A program made the position numbers and the translations under genes. Positions 17,247 through 24,744 of a DNA stretch of 57,557 nucleotides are shown here, in pieces (position 1 is the stretch's first letter; each line of letters begins with the position of its first letter). The DNA comes from a bacterium (GTDB lineage: Bacteria; Hydrothermota; Tepidihabitantia; SM23-42; JAOAFX01): contig DASVHD010000026.1 of the NCBI GenBank assembly GCA_036382775.1, positions 1 through 57,557 on the forward strand, written 5' to 3'. Under the pieces are notes generated by a model. That model had not been told where the DNA came from and ran no database searches. It saw only the letters and a program-made list of their open reading frames with translations.

Positions 17247-18596
17247 CTACAGGACTTTTGAAAGCGAGTCAACAAACTGGTTTAATTCCTGCTTGCTTCT
17301 TTTTTCGGTGACCGCGATCAGAAGATGGTTCTCGTGATGGCTATCGCCGAATACCGAAAGGGGTACGCCGCCGAAAATTTTATGTTCCAGCAGCCGGTCA
17401 ACGATCGCACGGGCCGGTTTATTGGTTTCCAGCGTGAATTCTTTGAAAAATTCCCGGCCTTCAAAAGCCGGTTTGATACCCTTTAGTTCGCGCAACCGCG
17501 AGAACAAGTAATGGCTCTTGGAAAAACAAAGGTTGCCCACGTCGACGATGCCCTGCCTGCCAAGCGCGCACAGGTAAACCAGTGCGCTCAGCGCGCACAG
17601 CGCTTCGTTGGTGCAAATATTGGAGGTCGCCTTTTCGCGCCGGATATGCTGTTCGCGGGTTTGCAGGGTCAGCACAAAACCCCGCTTGCCGTCCAAGTCC
17701 GTCGTCTGCCCTACGACCCGGCCGGGCATGGTGCGCACATGCTCCATCCTGGTCGCGAAAACGCCGAGCAAAGGACCGCCAAAACCCTGCGCGATCCCCA
17801 TTGCCTGTCCTTCACCGACCGCGATGTCTGCCTGATACTCTGCCGGCGGTGCGACCACCCCGAGAGACAGCGGGTCGATCACCGAAATGAACAATGCTCC
17901 ATGCCGGTGAACGATCTTCTCGATCTCGCGCATGTTCTCAAAATTACCGAAGAAATTGGGATGCTGAACAGCCACGCAGTTCGCTTCATCCTTCAGGAGC
18001 CCTTCCAGCGCCTCAAGATCAAGGGTGCCGTTCTGCGCCGGACACGTGACAGACTCAATACAGCATTCCTTGGTGTACGTGCGTACGGTTCGCCGGTAAA
18101 AGGGATGGATCGAATCAGCCATGACAATACGGCCCTTACCCCGTATCGAATTTGCCATGTGACAGGCTTCGGCCAGCGCTGAACCGCCGTCATACATGGA
18201 AGCATTTGCAGCGTCCATGCCGGTAAGCTCGCAGATCATGCTCTGGTACTCAAATATCGTCTGCAGCGTGCCCTGCGAAACCTCGGCCTGGTACGGCGTA
18301 TACGCCGTATAAAATTCGCTGCGCGACGTAATGGCATTGATGATCGCTGGTATATAATGGTCATAGACACCGGCGCCCAGGAACGAAACGAAATCGTCCG
18401 TGTCGCGGTTTTCCCCGGCCAAATTCTTAAGCACTGAACGGATCTCGATCTCGGACAACGCCGGGGGTAGGCCGACCTTACCTTTGAACTGCATGGGGGC
18501 CGGGATTAGCGAGTCAAGAAGTTCCTGATACGATGATACGCCGATCCTCTTTAGGATCTCCTTCTCGTCCTGAGGTGTCAGGGGTAAATAGTGCAT
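17247..18596 (-). CDS. gcvPA: Glycine dehydrogenase (decarboxylating) subunit 1
   Basis: A 449-aa protein matching the N-terminal half of glycine decarboxylase P-protein in its two-subunit form (family length ~450). Typical segments are FLGAGVYDHYIPAIINAITS, YTPYQAEVSQGTLQTIFEYQ and NASMYDGGSALAEA. It binds glycine and PLP together with subunit 2, which holds the PLP lysine. Subunit 2 (gcvPB) is not found downstream or elsewhere in the window, so it must be encoded elsewhere. The ATG lies 5 nt after the gcvH stop. It is last in gcvT-gcvH-gcvPA and feeds methylene groups into folate. Confidence 0.93.
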   Translation of the reverse strand: MHYLPLTPQDEKEILKRIGVSSYQELLDSLIPAPMQFKGKVGLPPALSEIEIRSVLKNLAGENRDTDDFVSFLGAGVYDHYIPAIINAITSRSEFYTAYTPYQAEVSQGTLQTIFEYQSMICELTGMDAANASMYDGGSALAEACHMANSIRGKGRIVMADSIHPFYRRTVRTYTKECCIESVTCPAQNGTLDLEALEGLLKDEANCVAVQHPNFFGNFENMREIEKIVHRHGALFISVIDPLSLGVVAPPAEYQADIAVGEGQAMGIAQGFGGPLLGVFATRMEHVRTMPGRVVGQTTDLDGKRGFVLTLQTREQHIRREKATSNICTNEALCALSALVYLCALGRQGIVDVGNLCFSKSHYLFSRLRELKGIKPAFEGREFFKEFTLETNKPARAIVDRLLEHKIFGGVPLSVFGDSHHENHLLIAVTEKRSKQELNQFVDSLSKVL

Positions 18597-18601
18597 ACGG
18601 A

Positions 18602-18988
18602 TCAGTGGCTGGCTATCAGCTCCTTATATTCCTTCGCGTCGAGCAACGCCTCGTATTCTTTTTTGTTGTCGATCTTTATCTTTATGATCCAGCCGTCATT
18701 ATATGGATCCTTGTTTATGATCGCCGGGTCCTTTACGACTTTTTCGTTCACCGCGATCACTTCGCCGCTGACGCAGGCATAGAGATCGCTTACCGCTTTC
18801 ACGGCTTCGATCGTACCGATCGAATCGCCGGCTTTCACCTTTGTTCCGACCTTGGGCGGTTCGATCATGACGATGTCGGACAGTTCTGATTGCGCGTAAT
18901 CGGAGATACCCTCAACCGCAATATCACCATCAAGTTTTATCCACTCATGTTCTTTCGAGTATTTAATTCCGTCAATTATGTTCGCCAT
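18602..18988 (-). CDS. gcvH: Glycine cleavage system H protein
   Basis: A 128-aa carrier protein of normal length. The lipoate attachment site is Lys64 in IGTIEAVKAVSDLY. The lipoyl arm shuttles the aminomethyl group from the P-protein to the T-protein and then to the L-protein. The HEWIKLDGDIAVEGISDYAQ segment is characteristic. AAGGAGG sits 4-5 nt before the ATG. It lies between gcvT (107 bp upstream) and gcvPA. Confidence 0.96.
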   Translation of the reverse strand: MANIIDGIKYSKEHEWIKLDGDIAVEGISDYAQSELSDIVMIEPPKVGTKVKAGDSIGTIEAVKAVSDLYACVSGEVIAVNEKVVKDPAIINKDPYNDGWIIKIKIDNKKEYEALLDAKEYKELIASH

Positions 18989-19095
18989 TAAACCTCCTTG
19001 AACAGACGGTCATTGGTCAATGGGTTTAGAAGCCCGATTTTAACAATATTTGTTTTTTCCAGCTTCACAACCTCAACCCAATAACTATTTCATTT

Positions 19096-20199
19096 TCACT
19101 TACGCGTGCCATGTTTGTAAAATGGTCCTTTAATGATCTCGACCTCGATCGGATCCTTTCCGGGGACAATAACCTGCAGTTTCTTTCCAATATCGCCAAA
19201 CCCGATCTCGACATATCCCATACCGATGCCTTTTTTCAACGACGGAGAGAACGTTCCGGACGTGACATGTCCAATGACCTGGCCCTCGGCGGCGATATCA
19301 AGATGGGGACGTGGTATACCCCGGCCCGTCACTTCAAATCCAACGAGTTTGCGCTTGAGGCCGGCTTCCTTGATCTTTAGCAGGGCTTCACGGCCGATAA
19401 ACTCGCCCTTGTCCATTTTCACGATCCAGCCCAAGCCCGCATCCAACGGATTCGTGGTCTTATCGATATCATTGCCATACAGGCAGTAACGCACTTCGAA
19501 ACGAAGCGTATCGCGAGCGCCCAGACCAATGGGTCTGATGTTGAATTCCCGTCCCGCTTCGAATATCAGGTCCCAGACCTTTGAGGCATACTTGTTCTCC
19601 ATATAGACCTCGAACCCATCTTCGCCCGTATATCCGGTGCGTGACAAGAGGACAGGCATGCCGGCCATTTTGGTCTCGATCGCCCAATAGAATTTAATTG
19701 CCGCGAGGTCAAGATCGAACAATTTCTGCGTCACCGGTTCGGATTTCGGTCCCTGGATCGCAAGCTGGGCGATAGAATCGCTGATGTTGGTGATCGACAC
19801 GTCGAATTTTCTGGCGTCAATGATCCACTTGTAATCTTTGTCCGTATTCGCCGCATTGATAACGAGGAACGCCCGGTCGGCCAGATTGTATACCAGCAGG
19901 TCGTCGACAATGCCGGCATCCGGATACAGCATCGCCGAATACTGGACCTGGTTTGGTGCAAGTTTCACGGCATCGTTCGTTGTGATATAATTGACGAACC
20001 GCAGGCGGTCCTTGCCGCGTACCTCCACTTCGCCCATATGGGAAACGTCAAAAACGCCGACGCCGGTCCGCACGGCTTCGTGTTCCGGAATGATCCCTTC
20101 GTACTGGACCGGCATGAGAAATCCGGCGAATTCGACTATCTTCGCCTTGTATTTTAAGTGCATTTCATAAAATGGAGTCTTTTTTACCTCTTTTTGCAT
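19096..20199 (-). CDS. gcvT: Glycine cleavage system T protein (aminomethyltransferase)
   Basis: A 367-aa folate-dependent aminomethyltransferase that transfers the methylene group to tetrahydrofolate and releases ammonia. Family segments: TPFYEMHLKYKAKIVEFAGF, VFDVSHMGEVEVRGKD, LSRTGYTGEDGFEVY, and RDTLRFEVRYCLYGNDID. Start choice: an in-frame TTG exists at 20205, but it overlaps the -10 box, whose end is 5 nt before ATG 20199. I therefore choose ATG 20199 and predict a leaderless message. This leaves no space for a glycine riboswitch. Confidence 0.95.
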   Translation of the reverse strand: MQKEVKKTPFYEMHLKYKAKIVEFAGFLMPVQYEGIIPEHEAVRTGVGVFDVSHMGEVEVRGKDRLRFVNYITTNDAVKLAPNQVQYSAMLYPDAGIVDDLLVYNLADRAFLVINAANTDKDYKWIIDARKFDVSITNISDSIAQLAIQGPKSEPVTQKLFDLDLAAIKFYWAIETKMAGMPVLLSRTGYTGEDGFEVYMENKYASKVWDLIFEAGREFNIRPIGLGARDTLRFEVRYCLYGNDIDKTTNPLDAGLGWIVKMDKGEFIGREALLKIKEAGLKRKLVGFEVTGRGIPRPHLDIAAEGQVIGHVTSGTFSPSLKKGIGMGYVEIGFGDIGKKLQVIVPGKDPIEVEIIKGPFYKHGTRK

Positions 20200-20204
20200 G
20201 CGCA

Positions 20205-20232
20205 ATTATATGCAAAATATAGCGCAAGTCAA
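20205..20232 (-). promoter_or_regulatory. Leaderless-type promoter of the gcvTH-PA operon
   Basis: Minus strand: TTGACT (20232-20227), 16 bp, TATAAT (20210-20205), 5 nt, then the ATG at 20199. Confidence 0.75.
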
Positions 20233-20239
20233 CAAGTCG

Positions 20240-21532
20240 CTATCTCGCCAATACGGTTGTCGTCTTCGCTCGATTGATCTTGTTGTGGCAGACGTACTCA
20301 AGGTACACGACATACATCCCGGTCGGCATGCCGCCGCCGTTCCAGTACAGCGTCCCCCGGGTAGTACTGGCAACCGCCTTGCGGCACAAGTCGCACACCC
20401 GCTTGCCGCGGCTGTCGAAAATGGTCACGGTCAGATCGCCGTACGGCTCGGGCAAACGGTAATCGATCTGCGCGCGGTCGTTGATCCCGTCGTTATTGGG
20501 CGTAAAAACAGCCGGCGTTACGGCCAGCTCGCCGACATCGCCGACAACGATCATGGTCTTGAACACAAGGTTGTTCTCGCACTTTGTATCGCCGACTGCT
20601 TCGAGTTCAAAACCGAGCAGGTGCTCGCCCTGAACCGGCCGTTCATACGTGCAGAACACCGAGACGCTGTCGAAAGCTCCGGCCGGTTCACCAGGAAGGT
20701 TTGCCACGATCTCATTCGACTGCTTTGTGCTATCGCGGTTGATATCATCATAGACTATTAGCGTATAATCGTTAGTGGCGTGCAGGCCGTTGTTGATCAC
20801 TACCACCTCGATCATCGCGTCTTCACCGCTTTTGATCGTCGCAGGCGCGATAAATATGCATGCTTCGTCCAGTGCGAGATCGCAAGCCGTGACCGTGCTG
20901 TTCGCGCGGCCCGGCGTGCAGCCGGCTGCGTCTATGCATGGATACCAGTTGCTTGATGAATCAGGTTTTGCCAAGTCGATCCTCTCCCACGAAATGCCGT
21001 CGCCAGGGTCATAAGGAAAACCGTCGGTGTCGTCCAAAGGCGTACCGAATGTCGTGGTGCACGCCACCGCGTCCGACGTGTAGATAAGCAAAGGATCGGT
21101 CGTGGTCAGACCGTCGCAGATCGAGTGGTCATCGGTCGTGATGATCAGTACCGAATCCGGGAGATCGTAAGGCTGGACATTACCGCCTGATGTGTCAGTG
21201 CCGGAATAGTCCCGGTCGAGGATGAGCGCGTAGGACAGCGGATACAGCAGTGTCGACCTAATCCGGACTTTTGGATATTTGACGAGTATTGTGCTGTCGT
21301 CCCAGCTGAACAGTTCATCGGGGATGGCATCCGGTCCAATACTCTTGTTATCGAAGTCAAAGATCTTGTACGCGGCGAGATCTATTGTATCGCTTGACTG
21401 GTTATATACTTCAACGAATTCATTGCGCTTGCCGCAGGTGCTTTCAGAGCCTTTGACATTGGACATCACTTCGGTGATGACAAGCGCGGAATCGGTCAGG
21501 GTAAAGATCGAACATAAATACAGGGTAAACAT
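20240..21532 (-). CDS. Secreted lamin-tail-domain protein with gliding-motility-type C-terminus
   Basis: A 430-aa exported protein. An N-terminal signal (MFTLYLCSIFTLTDSA) leads into a lamin-tail-like domain at ~18-190 (VITEVMSN, then NEFVEVYNQSSDTIDLAAYKI). A CARDB-like adhesion domain follows (AVV/VVINNGLHATNDYTLIVYDD). A C-terminal FlgD/CHU_C-like sorting domain starts at FTPNNDGINDRAQIDYRLPE and ends GMYVVYLEYVC. LTD proteins are cell-surface or DNA-associated proteins of mixed function. An ATG at 21541 overlaps the -10 box, so the second ATG (21532), 7 nt after it, is the likely leaderless start. Confidence 0.8.
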   Translation of the reverse strand: MFTLYLCSIFTLTDSALVITEVMSNVKGSESTCGKRNEFVEVYNQSSDTIDLAAYKIFDFDNKSIGPDAIPDELFSWDDSTILVKYPKVRIRSTLLYPLSYALILDRDYSGTDTSGGNVQPYDLPDSVLIITTDDHSICDGLTTTDPLLIYTSDAVACTTTFGTPLDDTDGFPYDPGDGISWERIDLAKPDSSSNWYPCIDAAGCTPGRANSTVTACDLALDEACIFIAPATIKSGEDAMIEVVVINNGLHATNDYTLIVYDDINRDSTKQSNEIVANLPGEPAGAFDSVSVFCTYERPVQGEHLLGFELEAVGDTKCENNLVFKTMIVVGDVGELAVTPAVFTPNNDGINDRAQIDYRLPEPYGDLTVTIFDSRGKRVCDLCRKAVASTTRGTLYWNGGGMPTGMYVVYLEYVCHNKINRAKTTTVLAR

Positions 21533-21539
21533 GGTACGC

Positions 21540-21567
21540 ATTATATTGATTTTTCATATCCGGTCAA
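21540..21567 (-). promoter_or_regulatory. Leaderless-type promoter of the lamin-tail protein gene
   Basis: Minus strand: TTGACC (21567-21562), 16 bp, TATAAT (21545-21540). The final AT of the -10 is shared with an upstream ATG; the next in-frame ATG (21532) is 7 nt downstream and is the likely start. Confidence 0.75.
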
Positions 21568-21614
21568 GGGTTATTTCGCACGATTTTTCGATACTTAAGG
21601 CTATATTCTCTCCC

Positions 21615-21659
21615 TGTCATTGCGAGTCCCACGCTGCTTATGCGGGACGAAGCAATCTC
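21615..21659. repeat. Dispersed CATTGCGAG/AAGCAATCTC hairpin repeat
   Basis: TGTCATTGCGAG at 21615-21626 and GACGAAGCAATCTC at 21646-21659 frame a hairpin (TTGC/GCAA and GTCCC/GGGAC arms). I recognise this wording as a small palindromic repeat dispersed in many unrelated bacterial genomes; only one copy is seen in this window. Confidence 0.6.
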
Positions 21660-21708
21660 AGACGTACCTTCTCGTTTTCTCGAGAAATAGAAAAAAATTT
21701 AATACCTA

Positions 21709-21972
21709 TTAACTTTTTGTAATCAGCTGCGCTTTCTTTGACCGCGGCAGGCATTTGATCTGGATCTCCCGTTTCATCGCGGATTTGATATTTTTTGCCG
21801 GTTCATAATAAACCAGTTTTACCGGCAGGCGGCCTTTCAGATATTTCGCGCCGCGGCCCGAGTTATGCAGTTCCAGGCGTTTCTTTAGATCTTTTGTGAG
21901 ACCGGTGTAATATGTATGGTCAGCAGCTTCAAGGATGTAGACCGAGTACGTTTGATTTTTCTTTTTTGGCAT
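21709..21972 (-). CDS. GIY-YIG domain nuclease-like small protein (YhbQ/UPF0213 type)
   Basis: An 87-aa stand-alone GIY-YIG domain, the usual size of the YhbQ/UPF0213 group. The first motif reads YSVYILEAADHTYYTGLT (YVY...YTG in place of GIY...YIG), followed by KRLELHNSGRGAKYLKGRLP and the catalytic-region Glu in MKREIQIK. The fold cuts DNA in homing and repair nucleases; the role of the short stand-alone forms is unknown. The start is taken at ATG 21972, because the 38 codons upstream run through a low-complexity repeat. The gene sits inside an island of dispersed repeats beside the tmRNA gene. Confidence 0.85.
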   Translation of the reverse strand: MPKKKNQTYSVYILEAADHTYYTGLTKDLKKRLELHNSGRGAKYLKGRLPVKLVYYEPAKNIKSAMKREIQIKCLPRSKKAQLITKS

Positions 21973-21998
21973 TTGATTAACTACCCCCTCACCTTTTT

Positions 21999-22023
21999 CC
22001 TCTCCCCCAGGTTGGGGGCGAGG
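21999..22023. repeat. CCTCTCCCCC-type hairpin repeat
   Basis: CCTC-T-CCCCC (21999-22008), loop AGGTT, GGGGG-C-GAGG (22014-22023). It lies in a longer CCCCCTCACC...CGAGGG stretch resembling a REP-like sequence common in bacterial intergenic DNA. Just upstream of the GIY-YIG start codon. Confidence 0.55.
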
Positions 22024-22036
22024 GATAGAAGATAAA

Positions 22037-22116
22037 GGGACTCTCAATTTTGCTGCGACCATAAATGATATTTTGGAGCCCCGCAACTATATTGCGGGAC
22101 TCTCAATTTTGCTGCG
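22037..22116. repeat. Pair of 21-bp direct repeats around a hairpin
   Basis: The 21-bp sequence starting GGGACTCTCAATTTTG occurs at 22037-22057 and again, identically, at 22096-22116. Between them CCCGCAA (22080-22086), CTATA, TTGCGGG (22092-22098) forms a perfect 7-bp hairpin that overlaps the second copy. Confidence 0.7.
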
Positions 22117-22140
22117 CATCACATAAGATGCACGCAAAAT
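22106..22140 (-). terminator. Hairpin immediately downstream of the tmRNA
   Basis: On the minus strand ATTTTGC...GCATC (from 22140) pairs with GATGC...GCAAAAT (to 22106), with a small internal loop. It begins at the base after the tmRNA 3' end. There is no T run, so it may be a processing or stability signal rather than an intrinsic terminator. Confidence 0.4.
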
Positions 22141-22489
22141 TGGAGGCGGCGGGAATCGAACCCGCGTCCGAAATGTTTCGATGGTGAGGACTACATACTT
22201 ATTCCCTTTTTGGTTCTCCTCAATTGGTAACCAAGGGACAGGTCCAAAAGAGCGAGCCTGTTAGGATCAAATGCCGGCCCTGCAGGCACAAGCCGGCAAG
22301 TTCCAGCCCTTATTACGCCTGACCCCAGGCCGGGCTGAGCTTCCCGGGCAGACGTAGCTGCTCAATTAGGCAGCTAGAGCGTATCCGTTTTCAGGATGTT
22401 TTTTTAATTCCAGTCGGATTTACGAGGTGGCTAGAACCCTCGGCATGCCCTCAGTCATGTCATCCACTCCGTCAAGACCGATCGCCCCC
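22141..22489 (-). ncRNA. ssrA: Transfer-messenger RNA
   Basis: A one-piece tmRNA of ~349 nt that rescues stalled ribosomes. Its ends form a 7-bp acceptor stem, GGGGGCG (22489-22483) with CGCCTCC (22148-22142), including the G3-U70 pair read by alanyl-tRNA synthetase. The T arm is GCGGG-TTCGATT-CCCGC. The tag frame ends in YALAA before TAA (22368-22366); read upstream it gives KKHPENGYALAA (22404-22369), where the first residue is uncertain. A TAGCTGC/GCAGCTA helix follows the stop. The 3' CCA is not encoded. The 5' segment reads GGTCTTGACGG where most tmRNAs have GGTTTCGACGG. Confidence 0.93.
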
Positions 22490-22584
22490 GTTTTAAGAAT
22501 TTGGAAATGGTAATTGGAAATTGGTTAAATAGAAAGAATAATCTCTTTATACCATCTCCGAATTCCAGTAGCAATTACTGCTAT

Positions 22585-22612
22585 ATTATAGGAAATAAAA
22601 ATGGATTGTCAA
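22585..22612 (-). promoter_or_regulatory. Promoter of the tmRNA gene
   Basis: Minus strand: TTGACA (22612-22607), 16 bp, TATAAT (22590-22585), a full consensus. Transcription would begin ~90 nt before the mature 5' end, so the precursor needs 5' processing. The promoter lies just beyond the stop codon of thiL. Confidence 0.8.
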
Positions 22613-22626
22613 GGGATGGGTAAAGA

Positions 22627-23577
22627 TCAACCCTGTTTCAAATGCTCAAAGCCGCTGGGTCTGATAGGCCGGAGACCGCGGTTGGTCTGGATAAAAAGCC
22701 CTCTTCCCTTTTCGATCCTGCCGACCCGGTTAACGGAGAAACCGATATTCACCGGTACTTTATCCGCTGTGAATAGCAGTTCAAAATCTTCGCCCGCGGA
22801 TAAAATGAACTTCACCGGGTCGATCTTTCTCCATCGGCAGTATAGCGCGACTTCCGGATGTACCGGCAACATGCAAGGTTCGATCACGACCTTAACCTTA
22901 CTTTCTTCGCTGATGTGAAAGGCGTCGGTCGATAGCCCGTCGGATGTGTCGATGCAGGCGGTCGCGAATCTTTTTAATTTGAGGCTTTCACTGATCCTGG
23001 GCCGCGGATACAGATGTTTTTCAACGGCTTTTGGGAATTCCCTTTTGTTCAAGTGGTTTAACAACGCGAGGCGTCCAACCTCTGCCAGTCCCAGAAAGTT
23101 TGTGGCAGACAGCACCTGTCCCGGTTTTGCCCCGCTGCGGAGCAAAGGCTTTTTTGTTATTCCAATGACCGTGATCGTCACGCCCCAGAAAGGGCTTTCG
23201 ATAATATCACCGCCTGAGATCTCAAGCCGGAAATTTCTTCCTGCTGCGTAAAAACCTTTATACAATTCTGCGATCTCGCCCCGCGTAGTATTTTTGGGAA
23301 GATAAAGCGACACCAGGGCGCACACCGGTTTAGCTGCCATGGCCGCGAGATCAGACAGGCTCCCGGCCATTGTTCTGTACCCCAGGTCATATTTTGTGAA
23401 GTACCGAAGATCGAAGTGCACGCCCTCGGCAAACGAATCGGTCGACACGACCGTGCCGTTTTTCATCACCATCGCGTCATCACCGATACTGATCCTGACT
23501 TCGTGCCTTTTATGAGGAAATCTTTTTCTGATATAATCGATCAGCTGCAGTTCGCTGGCGCGTTGCTTAGGAATCAT
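22627..23577 (-). CDS. thiL: Thiamine-monophosphate kinase
   Basis: A 316-aa ATP-dependent kinase that phosphorylates thiamine monophosphate to thiamine pyrophosphate, the active cofactor. PurM/AIR-synthase-like fold with the expected segments: IRISIGDDAMVMKNG, VVSTDSFAEGVHFDL, RTMAGSLSDLAAMAAKP, and TACIDTSDGLSTDAFHISEES. No other thiamine gene and no TPP riboswitch is visible nearby. No Shine-Dalgarno sequence or convincing promoter precedes the ATG; the upstream region is the AT-rich dispersed repeat. Confidence 0.93.
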   Translation of the reverse strand: MIPKQRASELQLIDYIRKRFPHKRHEVRISIGDDAMVMKNGTVVSTDSFAEGVHFDLRYFTKYDLGYRTMAGSLSDLAAMAAKPVCALVSLYLPKNTTRGEIAELYKGFYAAGRNFRLEISGGDIIESPFWGVTITVIGITKKPLLRSGAKPGQVLSATNFLGLAEVGRLALLNHLNKREFPKAVEKHLYPRPRISESLKLKRFATACIDTSDGLSTDAFHISEESKVKVVIEPCMLPVHPEVALYCRWRKIDPVKFILSAGEDFELLFTADKVPVNIGFSVNRVGRIEKGRGLFIQTNRGLRPIRPSGFEHLKQG

Positions 23578-23609
23578 AAGTAACTAGTAATTGGTTGTTA
23601 GCTATTTGG

Positions 23610-23678
23610 GATTTTGGATTTCGAATTTGTTTATGTCTCATGCTGAGTATTCGACACGAAGCGGGATTTAGATATTCG
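23610..23678. repeat. Dispersed AT-rich intergenic repeat, copy A
   Basis: Bases 23610-23664 match the reverse complement of 31925-31979 at 53 of 55 positions. Bases 23664-23678 (GGATTTAGATATTCG) recur in the same orientation at 32026-32040. It fills the gap between the TGS GTPase and thiL genes. Confidence 0.85.
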
Positions 23679-23696
23679 GATTTAGGATTTGATGAA

Positions 23697-24680
23697 TTAG
23701 ACATGAAATTCTATTATGTCTCCATCATGCAGAATATAGTTCTTCTCGACCCGCTGCCCCGTGTATCCCGCATCGTTCCACAGCCGCGTGTACTGAAGGT
23801 TCTGCTTGAAGTCCTTGTGGATATACTCCGCGGCATCGATTACTGTTGTCCCGGACCTTAGCACGACCGGATCTTTCCGGGCCGGTGCCTGGCCTGCTTT
23901 CTTCGTGTATACACGGATGATCCCCAGTCTTTTGAAAATCTCATGTTTCAACACCGCAAGGCTGTCATGGTTCACAGCTGAAACAGGGATGAACGGTACC
24001 GCGTATTTTTTGCTCTGGCTAAAAGCTTTTAAGTTCTCTTCAACCGCTTTCGCGTCGGTCTTGTTGACGCAGAGTACTGCTTTGATCACGTTCCCTCCTG
24101 CTGCCGCAGCATCGCTGCCAAGATCACACGCGATGTTATGACCGGCAAGCATCTCCTGGATCAATTCGTACTGGGTCTCGAGGTCTTCGGTAGCGTCGAG
24201 CACGATCAGCACAAAAGCTGCCGAGCGGTATATCGAATACATCCACGGCTGCGTATCATCGGACAGCGGCGGCGTGTCAATGATCTGAATGAGGACGTCC
24301 TCGTAGGGCATCATGCCGACCTGCGGCGAGGTCGTCGTGTAGGGGTATTCGGCGACCGGCACGTTCGCATTGGTCAGGGCGTTCAAAAGCGCCGATTTCC
24401 CGGCGTTCGGAAGACCCAGCATCGCGACCTGACCCGCACCCTGCTTGTCGACCTGATACCACGCGGTAGACGGTCCGCCGCCGCTCTTGCGGCCGTGTTC
24501 CAACGCCTCCTTGATCTTGCTGATCTTGCTCTTCAGGTCACCCTGGATCTTCTCGGTCCCCTTGTGTTTCGGCATGATCGCCAGCATTTCCTGCAAATAC
24601 GCGAGTTTTTCCTGAGGCGTTTTTGCCTCCCGGTATTTTTTCTCCGCTTCGTAATATTGGGGTGTCAGGTTAGCCGGCAT
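23697..24680 (-). CDS. DRG/Obg-related GTPase with C-terminal TGS domain
   Basis: A 327-aa GTPase. The helical N-terminus (~1-70) precedes the G domain with G1 GLPNAGKS (89-96), switch YPYTTTSPQVGMM, a G3 reading DTPPL rather than DxPG, and G4 NKTD. A TGS domain ends the protein (VIDAAEYIHKDF, then YILHDGDIIEFHV). This is the layout of the DRG-like family of ribosome-associated GTPases. The target is unknown. It is preceded by its own promoter with a 24-nt leader lacking a Shine-Dalgarno sequence; a three-codon mini-ORF (ATG GAT CGA TAG) ends 2 nt before the start. Confidence 0.85.
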   Translation of the reverse strand: MPANLTPQYYEAEKKYREAKTPQEKLAYLQEMLAIMPKHKGTEKIQGDLKSKISKIKEALEHGRKSGGGPSTAWYQVDKQGAGQVAMLGLPNAGKSALLNALTNANVPVAEYPYTTTSPQVGMMPYEDVLIQIIDTPPLSDDTQPWMYSIYRSAAFVLIVLDATEDLETQYELIQEMLAGHNIACDLGSDAAAAGGNVIKAVLCVNKTDAKAVEENLKAFSQSKKYAVPFIPVSAVNHDSLAVLKHEIFKRLGIIRVYTKKAGQAPARKDPVVLRSGTTVIDAAEYIHKDFKQNLQYTRLWNDAGYTGQRVEKNYILHDGDIIEFHV

Positions 24681-24704
24681 CGCTATCGATCCATCGCTGT
24701 CTTC

Positions 24705-24732
24705 ATTTTAATGAAATTATCATGTAAGTCAA
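24705..24732 (-). promoter_or_regulatory. Promoter of the TGS GTPase gene
   Basis: Minus strand: TTGACT (24732-24727), 16 bp, TAAAAT (24710-24705), 24 nt to the ATG at 24680. Confidence 0.6.
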
Positions 24733-24744
24733 TATTTATCCTGC

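Noticed and set aside
20199-20239. Glycine riboswitch before gcvT
   Set aside because: The promoter sits directly on the start codon, so no leader RNA exists in which it could fold.
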